Assembly (NCBI GenBank): GCA_041687575.1
Contig: JAWLBS010000015.1
Span: 1 to 36,942, forward strand
Length of the DNA: 36,942 nucleotides
Direction: 5' to 3'
Source of the DNA: JANYLN01 sp041687575
GTDB lineage: Bacteria > Planctomycetota > Phycisphaerae > UBA1845 > JANYLN01
Shown here: one piece after another, positions 7,804 through 15,935 of the stretch
Numbering within the stretch: the stretch's first letter is position 1
Layout: every line of letters starts with the position of its first letter
The notes under the pieces: model-generated
What the model was told of the DNA's origin: nothing
What the model saw: the letters and a program-made list of their open reading frames with translations, nothing else
Database searches by the model: none
Program-made: the position numbers and the translations under genes

Positions 7804-9018
7804 ATGAGTGTCAGCCATGACAATGTCTGCAGCCTGAGGCCGCGGTTGTCGCGACTGCTGGTGGTTAACCAGGTGGCCGGCCCGTTGATGGTCGAGCTGC
7901 TGGCCGATCTGCGGGACCGGGGCGTGTCGTGCCGGGTCCTTGCAGGGCAGGTCGAGGCGAAGGACCTGCCGGGCGTGGAGGTGCTTTCCGGCAAGCGGCT
8001 GGTCAAACACGGGGCGCTGCAGCGGATGTGGAGCTGGGGCGTGTTTACGCTTCAGGCGATCCGGACGATGATCCGCCTGCGGCGGGAGCCCGTGCTGGTG
8101 GTGACGAACCCGCCGCTGACGATGTTGGCGTTGCCGTTGCTGGCGAGGTTGTTTGGCGTGCGGTATGCCCTGCTGGTGTACGACGTGTACCCGGACGTGA
8201 TGGAGCGGATGGGGCTGATCCGCCGGGGGGGGCTGGTCGCCCGGCTGTGGCGGGCGCTGAGCCGCCGGTCGCTGCTGGGGGCGGGGGCGGTGATTACGAT
8301 CGGTCGGCAGATGGCGGAGACCCTGAGGGGCCATCTTCGGCCGGGTGATGTGTGCGAGATCCGGGTGGTGCCGACGTGGGTGGATACGGACTTTATCAGG
8401 CCGCTGGACAAGGGCGAGAACCCGTTCGTCCGCGAGCATGGGCTGGCGGGCAAGTTCGTGGTGCTGTACAGCGGGTCGTTCGGGGCGACGCACGACATCG
8501 AGACGATCGTCGAGGCCGCCGGGCGACTGACGGACGTGCCGGACGTGCGGATCGTGCTGATCGGCGGGGGCACCCGCTGGGCGGAGCTCCGCGACCTGGT
8601 GGCCAGACGGCGGCTGGCGAACCTGACGCTGCTGCCGTTTCAGCCGCGGGAGGTGTTGCCGTATTCGTTGGCGGCGGCGGATTGCCAGATCGTGGCGCTG
8701 GACGAGGCGTACGCGGGGATTTCGGTGCCGTCCAAGACGTATTACGCGCTGGCGGCCGGATCTGCGTTGCTGGCGATCAGTCCGCCAGGGACGGAGTTGG
8801 TGGACCTGGTCGAGGAGCTTGGGTGCGGTCTGCACGTGCGGCCCCGGGATGTGGAGGGGTTGGTCGAAGCGATTCGAAAGTTGCACGATGATCCGATGGT
8901 GTTCCGGAAGGCAAGGCGCCGTGGCCGCGAGATGGCCGAGATGCGGTTTTCCAGCCGACGAGTGTTGAATGGTTTTGCAGGTCTGCTGGAGAGGTGGTCA
9001 TGTCGCGCCGGTCCGTGA
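7804..9018 (+). CDS. Glycosyltransferase family 4 (GT-B fold)
   Basis: A 404-residue GT-B glycosyltransferase. The N-terminal acceptor domain contains the strand VVTNPPLTMLALPLL and an LLVYDVYPDVMERMG segment like that of WbuB/WcaI-type enzymes. The C-terminal donor domain carries VVLYSGSFGATHDIE, IVLIGGG and the loop SVPSKTYYALAAGSALL, where GT4 enzymes bind the nucleotide sugar. ATG 7804 has AGGA 6 bases upstream. It probably acts at the inner face of the cytoplasmic membrane on a lipid-linked intermediate. Donor and acceptor cannot be read from sequence. The next gene starts only 170-250 bases later, an unusually long gap for this run. Confidence 0.88.
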   Translation: MSVSHDNVCSLRPRLSRLLVVNQVAGPLMVELLADLRDRGVSCRVLAGQVEAKDLPGVEVLSGKRLVKHGALQRMWSWGVFTLQAIRTMIRLRREPVLVVTNPPLTMLALPLLARLFGVRYALLVYDVYPDVMERMGLIRRGGLVARLWRALSRRSLLGAGAVITIGRQMAETLRGHLRPGDVCEIRVVPTWVDTDFIRPLDKGENPFVREHGLAGKFVVLYSGSFGATHDIETIVEAAGRLTDVPDVRIVLIGGGTRWAELRDLVARRRLANLTLLPFQPREVLPYSLAAADCQIVALDEAYAGISVPSKTYYALAAGSALLAISPPGTELVDLVEELGCGLHVRPRDVEGLVEAIRKLHDDPMVFRKARRRGREMAEMRFSSRRVLNGFAGLLERWSCRAGP

Positions 9019-9271
9019 CTGTGGCAAGGGAGCGAGTGCTGCTGCCCTCCGCACTCGAAGAGTCTGAGGAGTCCCTTTGAAGTGTTCTTCGCACTGAATC
9101 GTGAGATGGCCCGCGCAGCCCTGGAACGAGGCGAGTTTGCGTCCGTAGCGGCTTTCTGGCTTGTATGAGTAGAAGGAGTAAGCGAGCATCTTAACTTCGG
9201 CTGGGACAAGCACTCCTGATACGCAGAATCCATCCAATGCCTTCAAGACGGCGATCCTGACGGCAGGGAAG

Positions 9272-10762
9272 ATGTCTGCGCTAGTGGCGAGCATCGCCAT
9301 GGCGGCCGTTCTGGCTCGCCTGCTTACCAAGGCCGACTACGGCGCGTTCAGCCAGGTGATCACGCTGTATGCTATCATGAGCCTGATCTTCCAGGTGGGC
9401 ATTCCGCAGTCGTTGTATTACTTCATGCCGCGTCTGCCAGCCGAGGAAAAACGCGGCTTTGCGCTTCAAGGCGCCTTTTTGCTTGCTGCGCAAGGCGCCG
9501 TGATCTCGGCGATCCTGTATTTCGGGGCGGATTTCATCGGCAGGGCGTGGAACAGCCCGGAGCTGCCGCCGCTGTTGCGGGCGTTCGCGCCGTACCCGAT
9601 CCTGATGCTACCGATCGTGGCGATGGAGAACGTCCTGGTCATTTTGAACCGGGCTGCAACGGTGGCAGCCTTCAATGCACTTGCGAAGCTCATGCAGTTC
9701 ACGGTCGTGGTGACTCCCATCTGGTTCGGCGCTGCAATGGTTTCGTCGGTTCGGCTTTGGGTCATCCTGGCGGGCGTCGAACTGGTGGTGGCGATGCTCC
9801 TGATGCAGATGCCGATGCGGGGGCTGCCGGTGCGGTTCCGCCTGGGGCATCTGCGCGACCAATACGTGTATGCTTTGCCTTTCGGCTTGGCGGCCTTCTT
9901 CGGAGCCTTCGCATACTATGCGGACAAGATCATGGTCAACGTCCTGCGAGGGCCCGAGCAGTACGCGGTGTACGTCAATGGCGCGATTGAGCTGCCCGTC
10001 GTCGGGGTGATCAGCGTCGCGGTGACCATGTCTATCACGCCAAGCTTGGTAGCGTATGCCAAGGAAGGCAGGCAGGCGGAATTCCTCCAGCTGTGGTACC
10101 GGGCACAGGAGAAGGTTGCGGTGATCCTGTTCGCCTTGCTGGGCTGGCTGATCTTCTTTGCTCCGGAGGCGGTCACGTTGCTTTTCAGCCGCAAATATGC
10201 GGAGGCAGCGCTGCTATTCCAGATCTTCTTGCTTCTGGTGCCGGCCCGGTTGTGCAGCTTCCAGTCAATCATGGTGCCGCTCCGGTTGAACTGGGCGTAT
10301 GCCTCCGTGCAGGTGGTGCAGTCCTCACTGGCCTACGTGCTCTGCGGGATCCTCCTGTCCCAGTTCGGGCTGGTCGGCGCCGCTGTCGGTGCTGTGGTGA
10401 CCGTCTATACGGCCATTGCCATTTATGGGCTCGTTAGCGCTCGCGCGTTGGGCATTCGAACGATCGACATCTGGTCGTTCCGCCGGCTCTCGCTCAACCT
10501 GGCGCTGGCATTTGGGGCGGGCTTGGTTGCGTGGTTGACTGTGTGGACCATCCCTTCAAGCAACTATGTTAATATGGCCCTCCGGCTGGGCATGGGAGGC
10601 GCGGTCTTCGCGACGTGCTACTTCGCTGCTGGGGCACGTCTGGGTGTGGTCCGGTGGCAGGATATTCGTTCCGTCTTCAGGAGACGGGCGCAAGCCGTTC
10701 CGTTGCATGCTGCTGCAAGTGCGGTAGCAAGGATGCCGCAAGATATGGGGCAAGAGCCATGA
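9272..10762 (+). CDS. Wzx-type polysaccharide flippase (MOP/MATE exporter superfamily)
   Basis: About 496 residues with 12-14 hydrophobic segments. The start region LLTKADYGAFSQVITLYAI is the classic end of TM1 and start of TM2 in polysaccharide exporters (ARLL...(E/D)YG). It would move the lipid-linked repeat unit across the inner membrane for the Wzy-type polymerase at 13407. The start is doubtful. The ATG at 9272 truncates TM1, yet the frame stays open to 9182 and reads a plausible extra N-terminus (…SNAFKTAILTAGK) without any ATG, GTG or TTG. AGAAGGAG (9171-9178) precedes an ATC at 9188. In another frame ATG 9165 runs nine codons before stopping. A frameshift or a rare start is likely. 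The stop overlaps the next start by 4 bases (ATGA). Confidence 0.85.
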   Translation: MSALVASIAMAAVLARLLTKADYGAFSQVITLYAIMSLIFQVGIPQSLYYFMPRLPAEEKRGFALQGAFLLAAQGAVISAILYFGADFIGRAWNSPELPPLLRAFAPYPILMLPIVAMENVLVILNRAATVAAFNALAKLMQFTVVVTPIWFGAAMVSSVRLWVILAGVELVVAMLLMQMPMRGLPVRFRLGHLRDQYVYALPFGLAAFFGAFAYYADKIMVNVLRGPEQYAVYVNGAIELPVVGVISVAVTMSITPSLVAYAKEGRQAEFLQLWYRAQEKVAVILFALLGWLIFFAPEAVTLLFSRKYAEAALLFQIFLLLVPARLCSFQSIMVPLRLNWAYASVQVVQSSLAYVLCGILLSQFGLVGAAVGAVVTVYTAIAIYGLVSARALGIRTIDIWSFRRLSLNLALAFGAGLVAWLTVWTIPSSNYVNMALRLGMGGAVFATCYFAAGARLGVVRWQDIRSVFRRRAQAVPLHAAASAVARMPQDMGQEP

Positions 10763-12054
10763 GCAAACCAGTGATATCTTTTCTGTCAGCTGCATGGGCG
10801 AATATCGACGATCGAATCCGTGCGGGCAAGTCCCCGGGTGGGGTTCCCTCGGTCGCCCGGATCTGGACGGAATCTCTGGCCAGCGGGTACGAGGTCCATG
10901 TCTTTATTATGACGAATCTCGACCCGGGCTTTCCACCCGACACGATGGAGCTGGGTGGGGTGCATTTCCACTGGATCGGAACGCCGTGTCCGCGTGCGGT
11001 TCGATGGCTGCACAAACGACGTCTGATCGGCATTATGAAGATATTCTCTTTCATGTGGCAGTTGAAGATGTGGCGGCGGATCCGTCAGAGCAAGGTAAAA
11101 CCGGACATCATTTACCTGATGCGTCCGACGTTTGCGTTGGTGGGGCGCTGGTGGGCGCGGCAGAATGGCGCCAAGCTTGTTCTACGCCAGTACGGTACGT
11201 GGATTTATCAGTACTGGGGGGTGGAAAAGAACCTGATGGACAGGCTTCAGACCTTGGGCGAATGGTGGGCGATGAAGATGCCCATGGACTTGTTCATCAT
11301 GACGAACGACGGGTCCATGGGAGACAAGGGCGCGCGTCTGGCCGGCGTGCCTCCGGAGAAATTCCGATTCTGGATCAACGGTGTAAACAAGAACCTGCGT
11401 ATCGAGGGTTTCGATTGCAGGGCAGCCAAGGGCAAGCTGGGATTGCCGGAAGACGCGCCCGTAATCATGACGCTTGGCCGGCTGGCCTACTGGAAGAGGA
11501 TCGATCGCATCCTGGATGCCATGCCCTCGATCCTTCGGGCATTCCCGGACGCCCGCCTGGTGGTTGTGGGAGACGGCACGCGGAAAGAGGCACTGGTGGA
11601 ACAGGCACGGCGGCTCGGAGTGGAAGGAGCGATCGTCTTTGCAGGCGCTATTTCACACGATGAGATACCCTTGTATCTGAACATGTGTGACGTGTTCGTC
11701 ATGTGCAATGACTTGACGAATATGTGCAACACGTTGATCGAAGCGCTGACCTGCGGTTGCTGCGTGGTCACCCGGGATGTGGGAGACACCACCACGATCG
11801 CCAAGCATGACCTTAACTCTGTGGTCCTGGAGCCGGGTGAACCGCAGCAGTTCGCCGAGGCAATCATTGGGTTGCTGCGCGATCCGGAGAAGCGATGTCG
11901 TCTGGAGAAGGACGCCTATCAGTGGGCCATTGACACTTTCCAGACGTGGGACGAACGTATGGCCATGGAGGTCCGCCTGCTGGATGAACTGCGCGGTTGC
12001 GGCTCGCCTGTTTGCGTACAGGGGCGATTAACCGGAACCAAAGCGAGCACCTGA
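10759..12054 (+). CDS. Glycosyltransferase family 4, first of a tandem pair
   Basis: A 431-residue GT-B enzyme. The N-terminal half has GGVPSVARIWTESLASGYEV (glycine-rich acceptor loop), and the C-terminal half VIMTLGRLAYWKRIDRILDA, RLVVVGDGTRKEAL and NTLIEALTCGCCVVTRDVG, with the E-rich donor motif of GT4. The ATG overlaps the flippase stop (ATGA), indicating translational coupling. It is clearly paralogous to the following gene, sharing the frame IRAGxxPGGVPSVxxIWE, TxELGGVxFHW and TFQTW.ERM.ME. The two probably transfer related sugars in succession or arose by a recent local duplication. Confidence 0.9.
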   Translation: MSKPVISFLSAAWANIDDRIRAGKSPGGVPSVARIWTESLASGYEVHVFIMTNLDPGFPPDTMELGGVHFHWIGTPCPRAVRWLHKRRLIGIMKIFSFMWQLKMWRRIRQSKVKPDIIYLMRPTFALVGRWWARQNGAKLVLRQYGTWIYQYWGVEKNLMDRLQTLGEWWAMKMPMDLFIMTNDGSMGDKGARLAGVPPEKFRFWINGVNKNLRIEGFDCRAAKGKLGLPEDAPVIMTLGRLAYWKRIDRILDAMPSILRAFPDARLVVVGDGTRKEALVEQARRLGVEGAIVFAGAISHDEIPLYLNMCDVFVMCNDLTNMCNTLIEALTCGCCVVTRDVGDTTTIAKHDLNSVVLEPGEPQQFAEAIIGLLRDPEKRCRLEKDAYQWAIDTFQTWDERMAMEVRLLDELRGCGSPVCVQGRLTGTKAST

Positions 12055-12088
12055 AAGAAACAGTGGGATGAACTGCAGAGAGAGTGGC

Positions 12089-13378
12089 ATGGCTAAGATT
12101 TCAAAGCCGACGATTGCCTTTTTGACTACGCATTGGCTGAACATCGACGAAAACATCCGGGCGGGATTGGCTCCGGGTGGCGTCCCTTCGGTGACGAAGA
12201 TCTGGGAGAAGATGCTCCAGCGTGGGTACAACGTTCACGTGCTCATCTCGTGTCAGCCGGAGCCGGGCTGGCCGCATACGACCGTTGAGCTGGGCGGTGT
12301 CACCTTTCATTGGGTACGGCAGCCGCTTCCACGTTTGTCAATGTGGTTGCACGACCGCGGGCTGATCGGTTTGATCAAGCCGCTGTGGTTCCTAACGCAG
12401 TGCAAAATGCTGTGGCGGATTTTCCGTTTGAGAATTCGCCCGGATCTGGTGTACTGCATGCGTCCGACATTCGTATGGCTGGGCTACTTCTGGAGCAGAC
12501 TCGTAGGCGCCAAGTCGGTTCTTCGCTTGTACGGGACACCGGTTTACGCGATTTGGTTTGAGGAGCATAACTGGGTGCAGCGGATTGCCACACTCGGGAC
12601 CTGGCTGGCGATGAAAGTCCCGGTGGACCGGCTGATCATCACGAACGACGGATCACGTGGGGACGTGGTGGCTGAGTGGGCGGGCGTCGACGAATCGAGG
12701 TTGAGATTTTGGCGCAACGGCGTCGACAAGACGCTGCATCTGCCGGATTTCGACAGGAACAGCTTCAAAAAGGCCTTGGGCTTGCCTGCCGAATCGCCGC
12801 TGCTGATGACCTTGGGACGTTTGACGGAAGTAAACCGGATCGACCGGGCGATCGATGCCATGCCGCGGATCCGGGAATCGATTCCCGACGTACGGCTGAT
12901 GATCGTCGGGGGCGGGGAGTTGGAATCCTGTCTACGGGATCGTGCCGCGCGGCGGGGCGTAGCGGATGCAGTTCTGTTTACAGGTCCGGTGGCGCACGAG
13001 GATATTCGACCCTATCTGAACGCGTGCGACGTGTTCATTCAAGCGAATGACAGGACGAACCTGCGAAGCACCCTCATCGAGGCCATCACGGCCGGGTGCT
13101 GCGTGATTACTCGCGATGTCGGGGGGACCACGGAAGTGGCGCATCATGGGCAGACAGCGATCGTCCTGTCTCCGGGAGAGCCGGAGCAGATCGCTGATGA
13201 GGCGGTGCGACTGTTGCGGTCGCCGGAGGAACGCCGAATGCTTTCGGAGCGTGCCCGGCGGTTTGCGGTGGAAACGTTTCAGACTTGGGGCGAGCGCATG
13301 GACATGGAAGCGGACGAACTCGACACTCTGGTTGGAGGGGGTTCCTTTCCGCGCCGAGTCCGGATGACATCCGCGTAG
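12089..13378 (+). CDS. Glycosyltransferase family 4, second of a tandem pair
   Basis: A 429-residue paralogue of the upstream enzyme, 34 bases after it. It shares the NIDENIRAGLAPGGVPSV acceptor loop, LLMTLGRLTEVNRIDRAIDA, RLMIVGGGELE, and STLIEAITAGCCVITRDVGG in the donor site. The start at 12089 (MAKISKPTIAFL) is chosen over the in-frame ATG 12068 because it aligns with the paralogue's MSKPVISFL and is preceded by GAGAGAG. Divergence between the copies is spread along the whole length, so both look functional rather than one decaying. Donor specificity is unknown. Confidence 0.9.
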   Translation: MAKISKPTIAFLTTHWLNIDENIRAGLAPGGVPSVTKIWEKMLQRGYNVHVLISCQPEPGWPHTTVELGGVTFHWVRQPLPRLSMWLHDRGLIGLIKPLWFLTQCKMLWRIFRLRIRPDLVYCMRPTFVWLGYFWSRLVGAKSVLRLYGTPVYAIWFEEHNWVQRIATLGTWLAMKVPVDRLIITNDGSRGDVVAEWAGVDESRLRFWRNGVDKTLHLPDFDRNSFKKALGLPAESPLLMTLGRLTEVNRIDRAIDAMPRIRESIPDVRLMIVGGGELESCLRDRAARRGVADAVLFTGPVAHEDIRPYLNACDVFIQANDRTNLRSTLIEAITAGCCVITRDVGGTTEVAHHGQTAIVLSPGEPEQIADEAVRLLRSPEERRMLSERARRFAVETFQTWGERMDMEADELDTLVGGGSFPRRVRMTSA

Positions 13379-13406
13379 CCGGACGAACCAGAAAAGGTGG
13401 TGCAAC

Positions 13407-14720
13407 GTGTATACATTCTGGCTGATAATCGGCGGGTTCGTCCTGCTGTTTCTGTTCGTCCTGTCGGTAGTTCGCTACCGGGAGCTGCCGCTGCTGGCGC
13501 TTCTGGCGCTGCAGCCTCTTAAGCAGTTTCTTCTTATCCATGTGCCGGTCTTTCGTACTGTCGATCCTACCTTGATAGCGGCGATATGGCTGGTCCTGGT
13601 GGCGTTGATCGTCTTGCCTCGGGCGCGGGGACTGCTTCAGGATGCACCAAAATTGTTGTTTGCGTGCCAGTTGCTGCTGGCAGCCTGGGTCCTGGTATCC
13701 CTGATATGGACGCCGGCCCCAGATTACGGTGCATACAAGGGCTTGCGATTCTCTTTCTTGAATACGGCGGTGATGGTAACCCCCTTTGCGTTGCTGCTGG
13801 ATCGCGAGTCGTTGCAGCGTCTGACGCTCGGAATCGTCCTTATAGCCACCGTTGTTTATACAAAGATCTCGGTCGCCCCGAGCTACGCGGTCCCTTGGTT
13901 CTCGGACGACAAGTTTTTTCGGGCCGGATTCCTCTACGGAAGCGATGCGGCACCTCTGTCGCATCAGCTGGCCGGCGCCTTCTGCCTGGCTGCGGTGTTC
14001 GGAGCACGCCGCCTGTGGGTCCGAGCGCTGGCGACATGTGCGTTGCCGGCGTTGATGTACGGGGCTTGGTTGACGGGGACTCGTGCGACCGTGATGGCGA
14101 TGATCATCTCCGGAGTTTTGATCATCCTGATGTCCAAGCAACCGAACAAGTGGCTCAAGGGCTTGGGGCTGATGGCGGTCTTCGTGTTCGTGTTTGTTAT
14201 TGCTTACGTCGCCAGTCCGGAGGCGCAGCAACAGCGGATCGTGCAGGGATTGACGGGAGTGGACGAGTCGAGCATGTCGCGCGTGCACCACTGGGCCACC
14301 GCGCTACGGGCGTTCGCTTCGAATCCGATGGGCGCGGGCATCGGGAGCTTTGCAACCTTCGACGGCGGATACGACGGGCGATGGTTCCCGCATTCAATCG
14401 TGCTGGAAACTTTCGCTGAGCTGGGGGTATTGGGTGGAGCTCTTCTGGGCGGGCTGTTCGCTGCCTTCGTCGCCCATGTGTACCGGATGCGACGTCGGCT
14501 TGGCCATTGGAGTAGTCCGACTCGACTGCTTGCTGATGCGTGGCTGGTCGCGACTATAGCGTCTTTGGCCGTAGGGCTGGTAACGGACGATCTGGCAGAC
14601 AACCGGTCCATCTGGATGGCGATGGGAGTCTGCCTGGTTGCCTATCATCATTGCCTGGTGGAAGCCGGCCAGGAGGAATATGGGCCGGTGACCTATGAAG
14701 GGTTAGTTTCCGCATATTAG
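13407..14720 (+). CDS. O-antigen ligase/polymerase family (Wzy/WaaL-like) membrane protein
   Basis: A 437-residue polytopic protein with roughly ten to twelve hydrophobic helices. A large extracytoplasmic loop (about residues 270-335) contains RVHHWATALRAFASNPMGAG and a PHSIVLETFAELG motif typical of the Wzy_C/O-antigen-ligase family. In that family an Arg and a His in this loop are needed for glycan transfer. Starts at GTG 13407 with AAAAGGTGG upstream, 28 bases after the second paralogous GT4. With the Wzx flippase upstream it makes a Wzx/Wzy-dependent assembly line most likely. Polymerase versus ligase cannot be separated by sequence alone. Confidence 0.85.
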   Translation: MYTFWLIIGGFVLLFLFVLSVVRYRELPLLALLALQPLKQFLLIHVPVFRTVDPTLIAAIWLVLVALIVLPRARGLLQDAPKLLFACQLLLAAWVLVSLIWTPAPDYGAYKGLRFSFLNTAVMVTPFALLLDRESLQRLTLGIVLIATVVYTKISVAPSYAVPWFSDDKFFRAGFLYGSDAAPLSHQLAGAFCLAAVFGARRLWVRALATCALPALMYGAWLTGTRATVMAMIISGVLIILMSKQPNKWLKGLGLMAVFVFVFVIAYVASPEAQQQRIVQGLTGVDESSMSRVHHWATALRAFASNPMGAGIGSFATFDGGYDGRWFPHSIVLETFAELGVLGGALLGGLFAAFVAHVYRMRRRLGHWSSPTRLLADAWLVATIASLAVGLVTDDLADNRSIWMAMGVCLVAYHHCLVEAGQEEYGPVTYEGLVSAY

Positions 14721-14732
14721 CTGAGAGTTGCA

Positions 14733-15935
14733 ATGGTTCATCTGAAAAATGGTAAGAGAAAGATCTGCTACTTAGGGTTGTCCCGGTGGCCCGACGGGCC
14801 GGGAGATCCCCGCGTATTTCAGAAGCAGTTGCCTGCTCTGGTAGCAGCCGGCTATGCCGTTACGGCTCTGGTGACAGGCAGTGATAAGCCTTACGATCTG
14901 TATGGCGTCCGCATCAAGCCATTCCCCTGGGAGGGCGGGTTGTGGTCGCGGTGCTGCTACTTGGGAGACGTTTACCGCAAGGCACTGGCGGAAAAGGCGG
15001 ATTGCTATTTCTTCGGGAACTTCGAGTTGCTTCCCGTGGCTGCTTTGCTGAAATGGCAGACCGGCACCAGACTGGTCTACGACTCGATGGAGCACTTCCC
15101 CGATATGATGCGGGTGTCGCGGCAAGCACCGGTGGCGATCCGGCCGGTTCTGGCGTTCGGGGTGGATCTCGTGGAGCGCGTTTTCCGTCGCTCAATGGAT
15201 CTTATCATCACCGCAGACGAGCCAACGATGGACCGGTTCCGGCGAACGCGCCCGTCGGCGGTTATCTTCAACTTTCCGCCACTTCATCTGTTGGATGGCT
15301 ACGACCCTGCCCTGCTTGGCGATCTCCGGCGCCGGTACGCTGGCCGCCGCGTCATTACTTATGTGGGGAGCATGGGTTGGGATCGGGGGCTGCGCGAAAT
15401 GGCAGAAACCATGGTCCTGATCAAAGCGAAGGCGCCGGATGTGGTGCTGACGTTGCTGGGGGGGTGGCAGTTCGCCCAGTGGCGGAGCGAATACGAACAG
15501 CTTCTCGATCGTCTTGGCGTGCGTGACGTTGTGGAGCTCTGCGGTACGATCCCACAGACGCAGCTGGGCGCTTATTTGCGAATCGCCGACATCGGCCTGG
15601 CGCTGCTGGAGGAGTCTCCTAAGCACGAAAAGAACATTGCCACCAAGCAGTTCGACTACATGTGCTGCAGTGTCCCCGTGGTCGCAAATAACCTTCGCCC
15701 GTTCCGGGAGTTTCTCGGACAGGCCCGTGCGGGCACCATCATTGATCAGTACGTGCCCGATCAGATTGCCGAGGCATGCCTGAAGCTGCTGAAGAACCCA
15801 GAACTGCGGCGCGAGATGGGTGAGAACGGCCGGCGCATGGTCGAACAGAGATGGAACTGGCAGAGCCAGGCTCACAAGTTGCGGGAGGCGTTTGTGCGGA
15901 TGATGCCGCCGAGTGAGCCTACTGCTGCGAGCTAA
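14733..15935 (+). CDS. Glycosyltransferase family 4, divergent
   Basis: A 400-residue GT-B protein starting 12 bases after the polymerase stop. The N-terminal domain has GDPRVFQKQLPALVAAGYAV and a YDSMEHFPDMM segment. The C-terminal domain has RRVITYVGSMGWDRGLREM, VVLTLLGGW and KHEKNIATKQFDYMCCSVPV, resembling the donor loop of GT4 enzymes that read LPxKxFEYMA.G.PV. It is the last rightward gene of this run. It converges on the large lipoprotein gene with a 4-base overlap of the 3' ends, so there is no room for a terminator between them. Confidence 0.85.
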   Translation: MVHLKNGKRKICYLGLSRWPDGPGDPRVFQKQLPALVAAGYAVTALVTGSDKPYDLYGVRIKPFPWEGGLWSRCCYLGDVYRKALAEKADCYFFGNFELLPVAALLKWQTGTRLVYDSMEHFPDMMRVSRQAPVAIRPVLAFGVDLVERVFRRSMDLIITADEPTMDRFRRTRPSAVIFNFPPLHLLDGYDPALLGDLRRRYAGRRVITYVGSMGWDRGLREMAETMVLIKAKAPDVVLTLLGGWQFAQWRSEYEQLLDRLGVRDVVELCGTIPQTQLGAYLRIADIGLALLEESPKHEKNIATKQFDYMCCSVPVVANNLRPFREFLGQARAGTIIDQYVPDQIAEACLKLLKNPELRREMGENGRRMVEQRWNWQSQAHKLREAFVRMMPPSEPTAAS

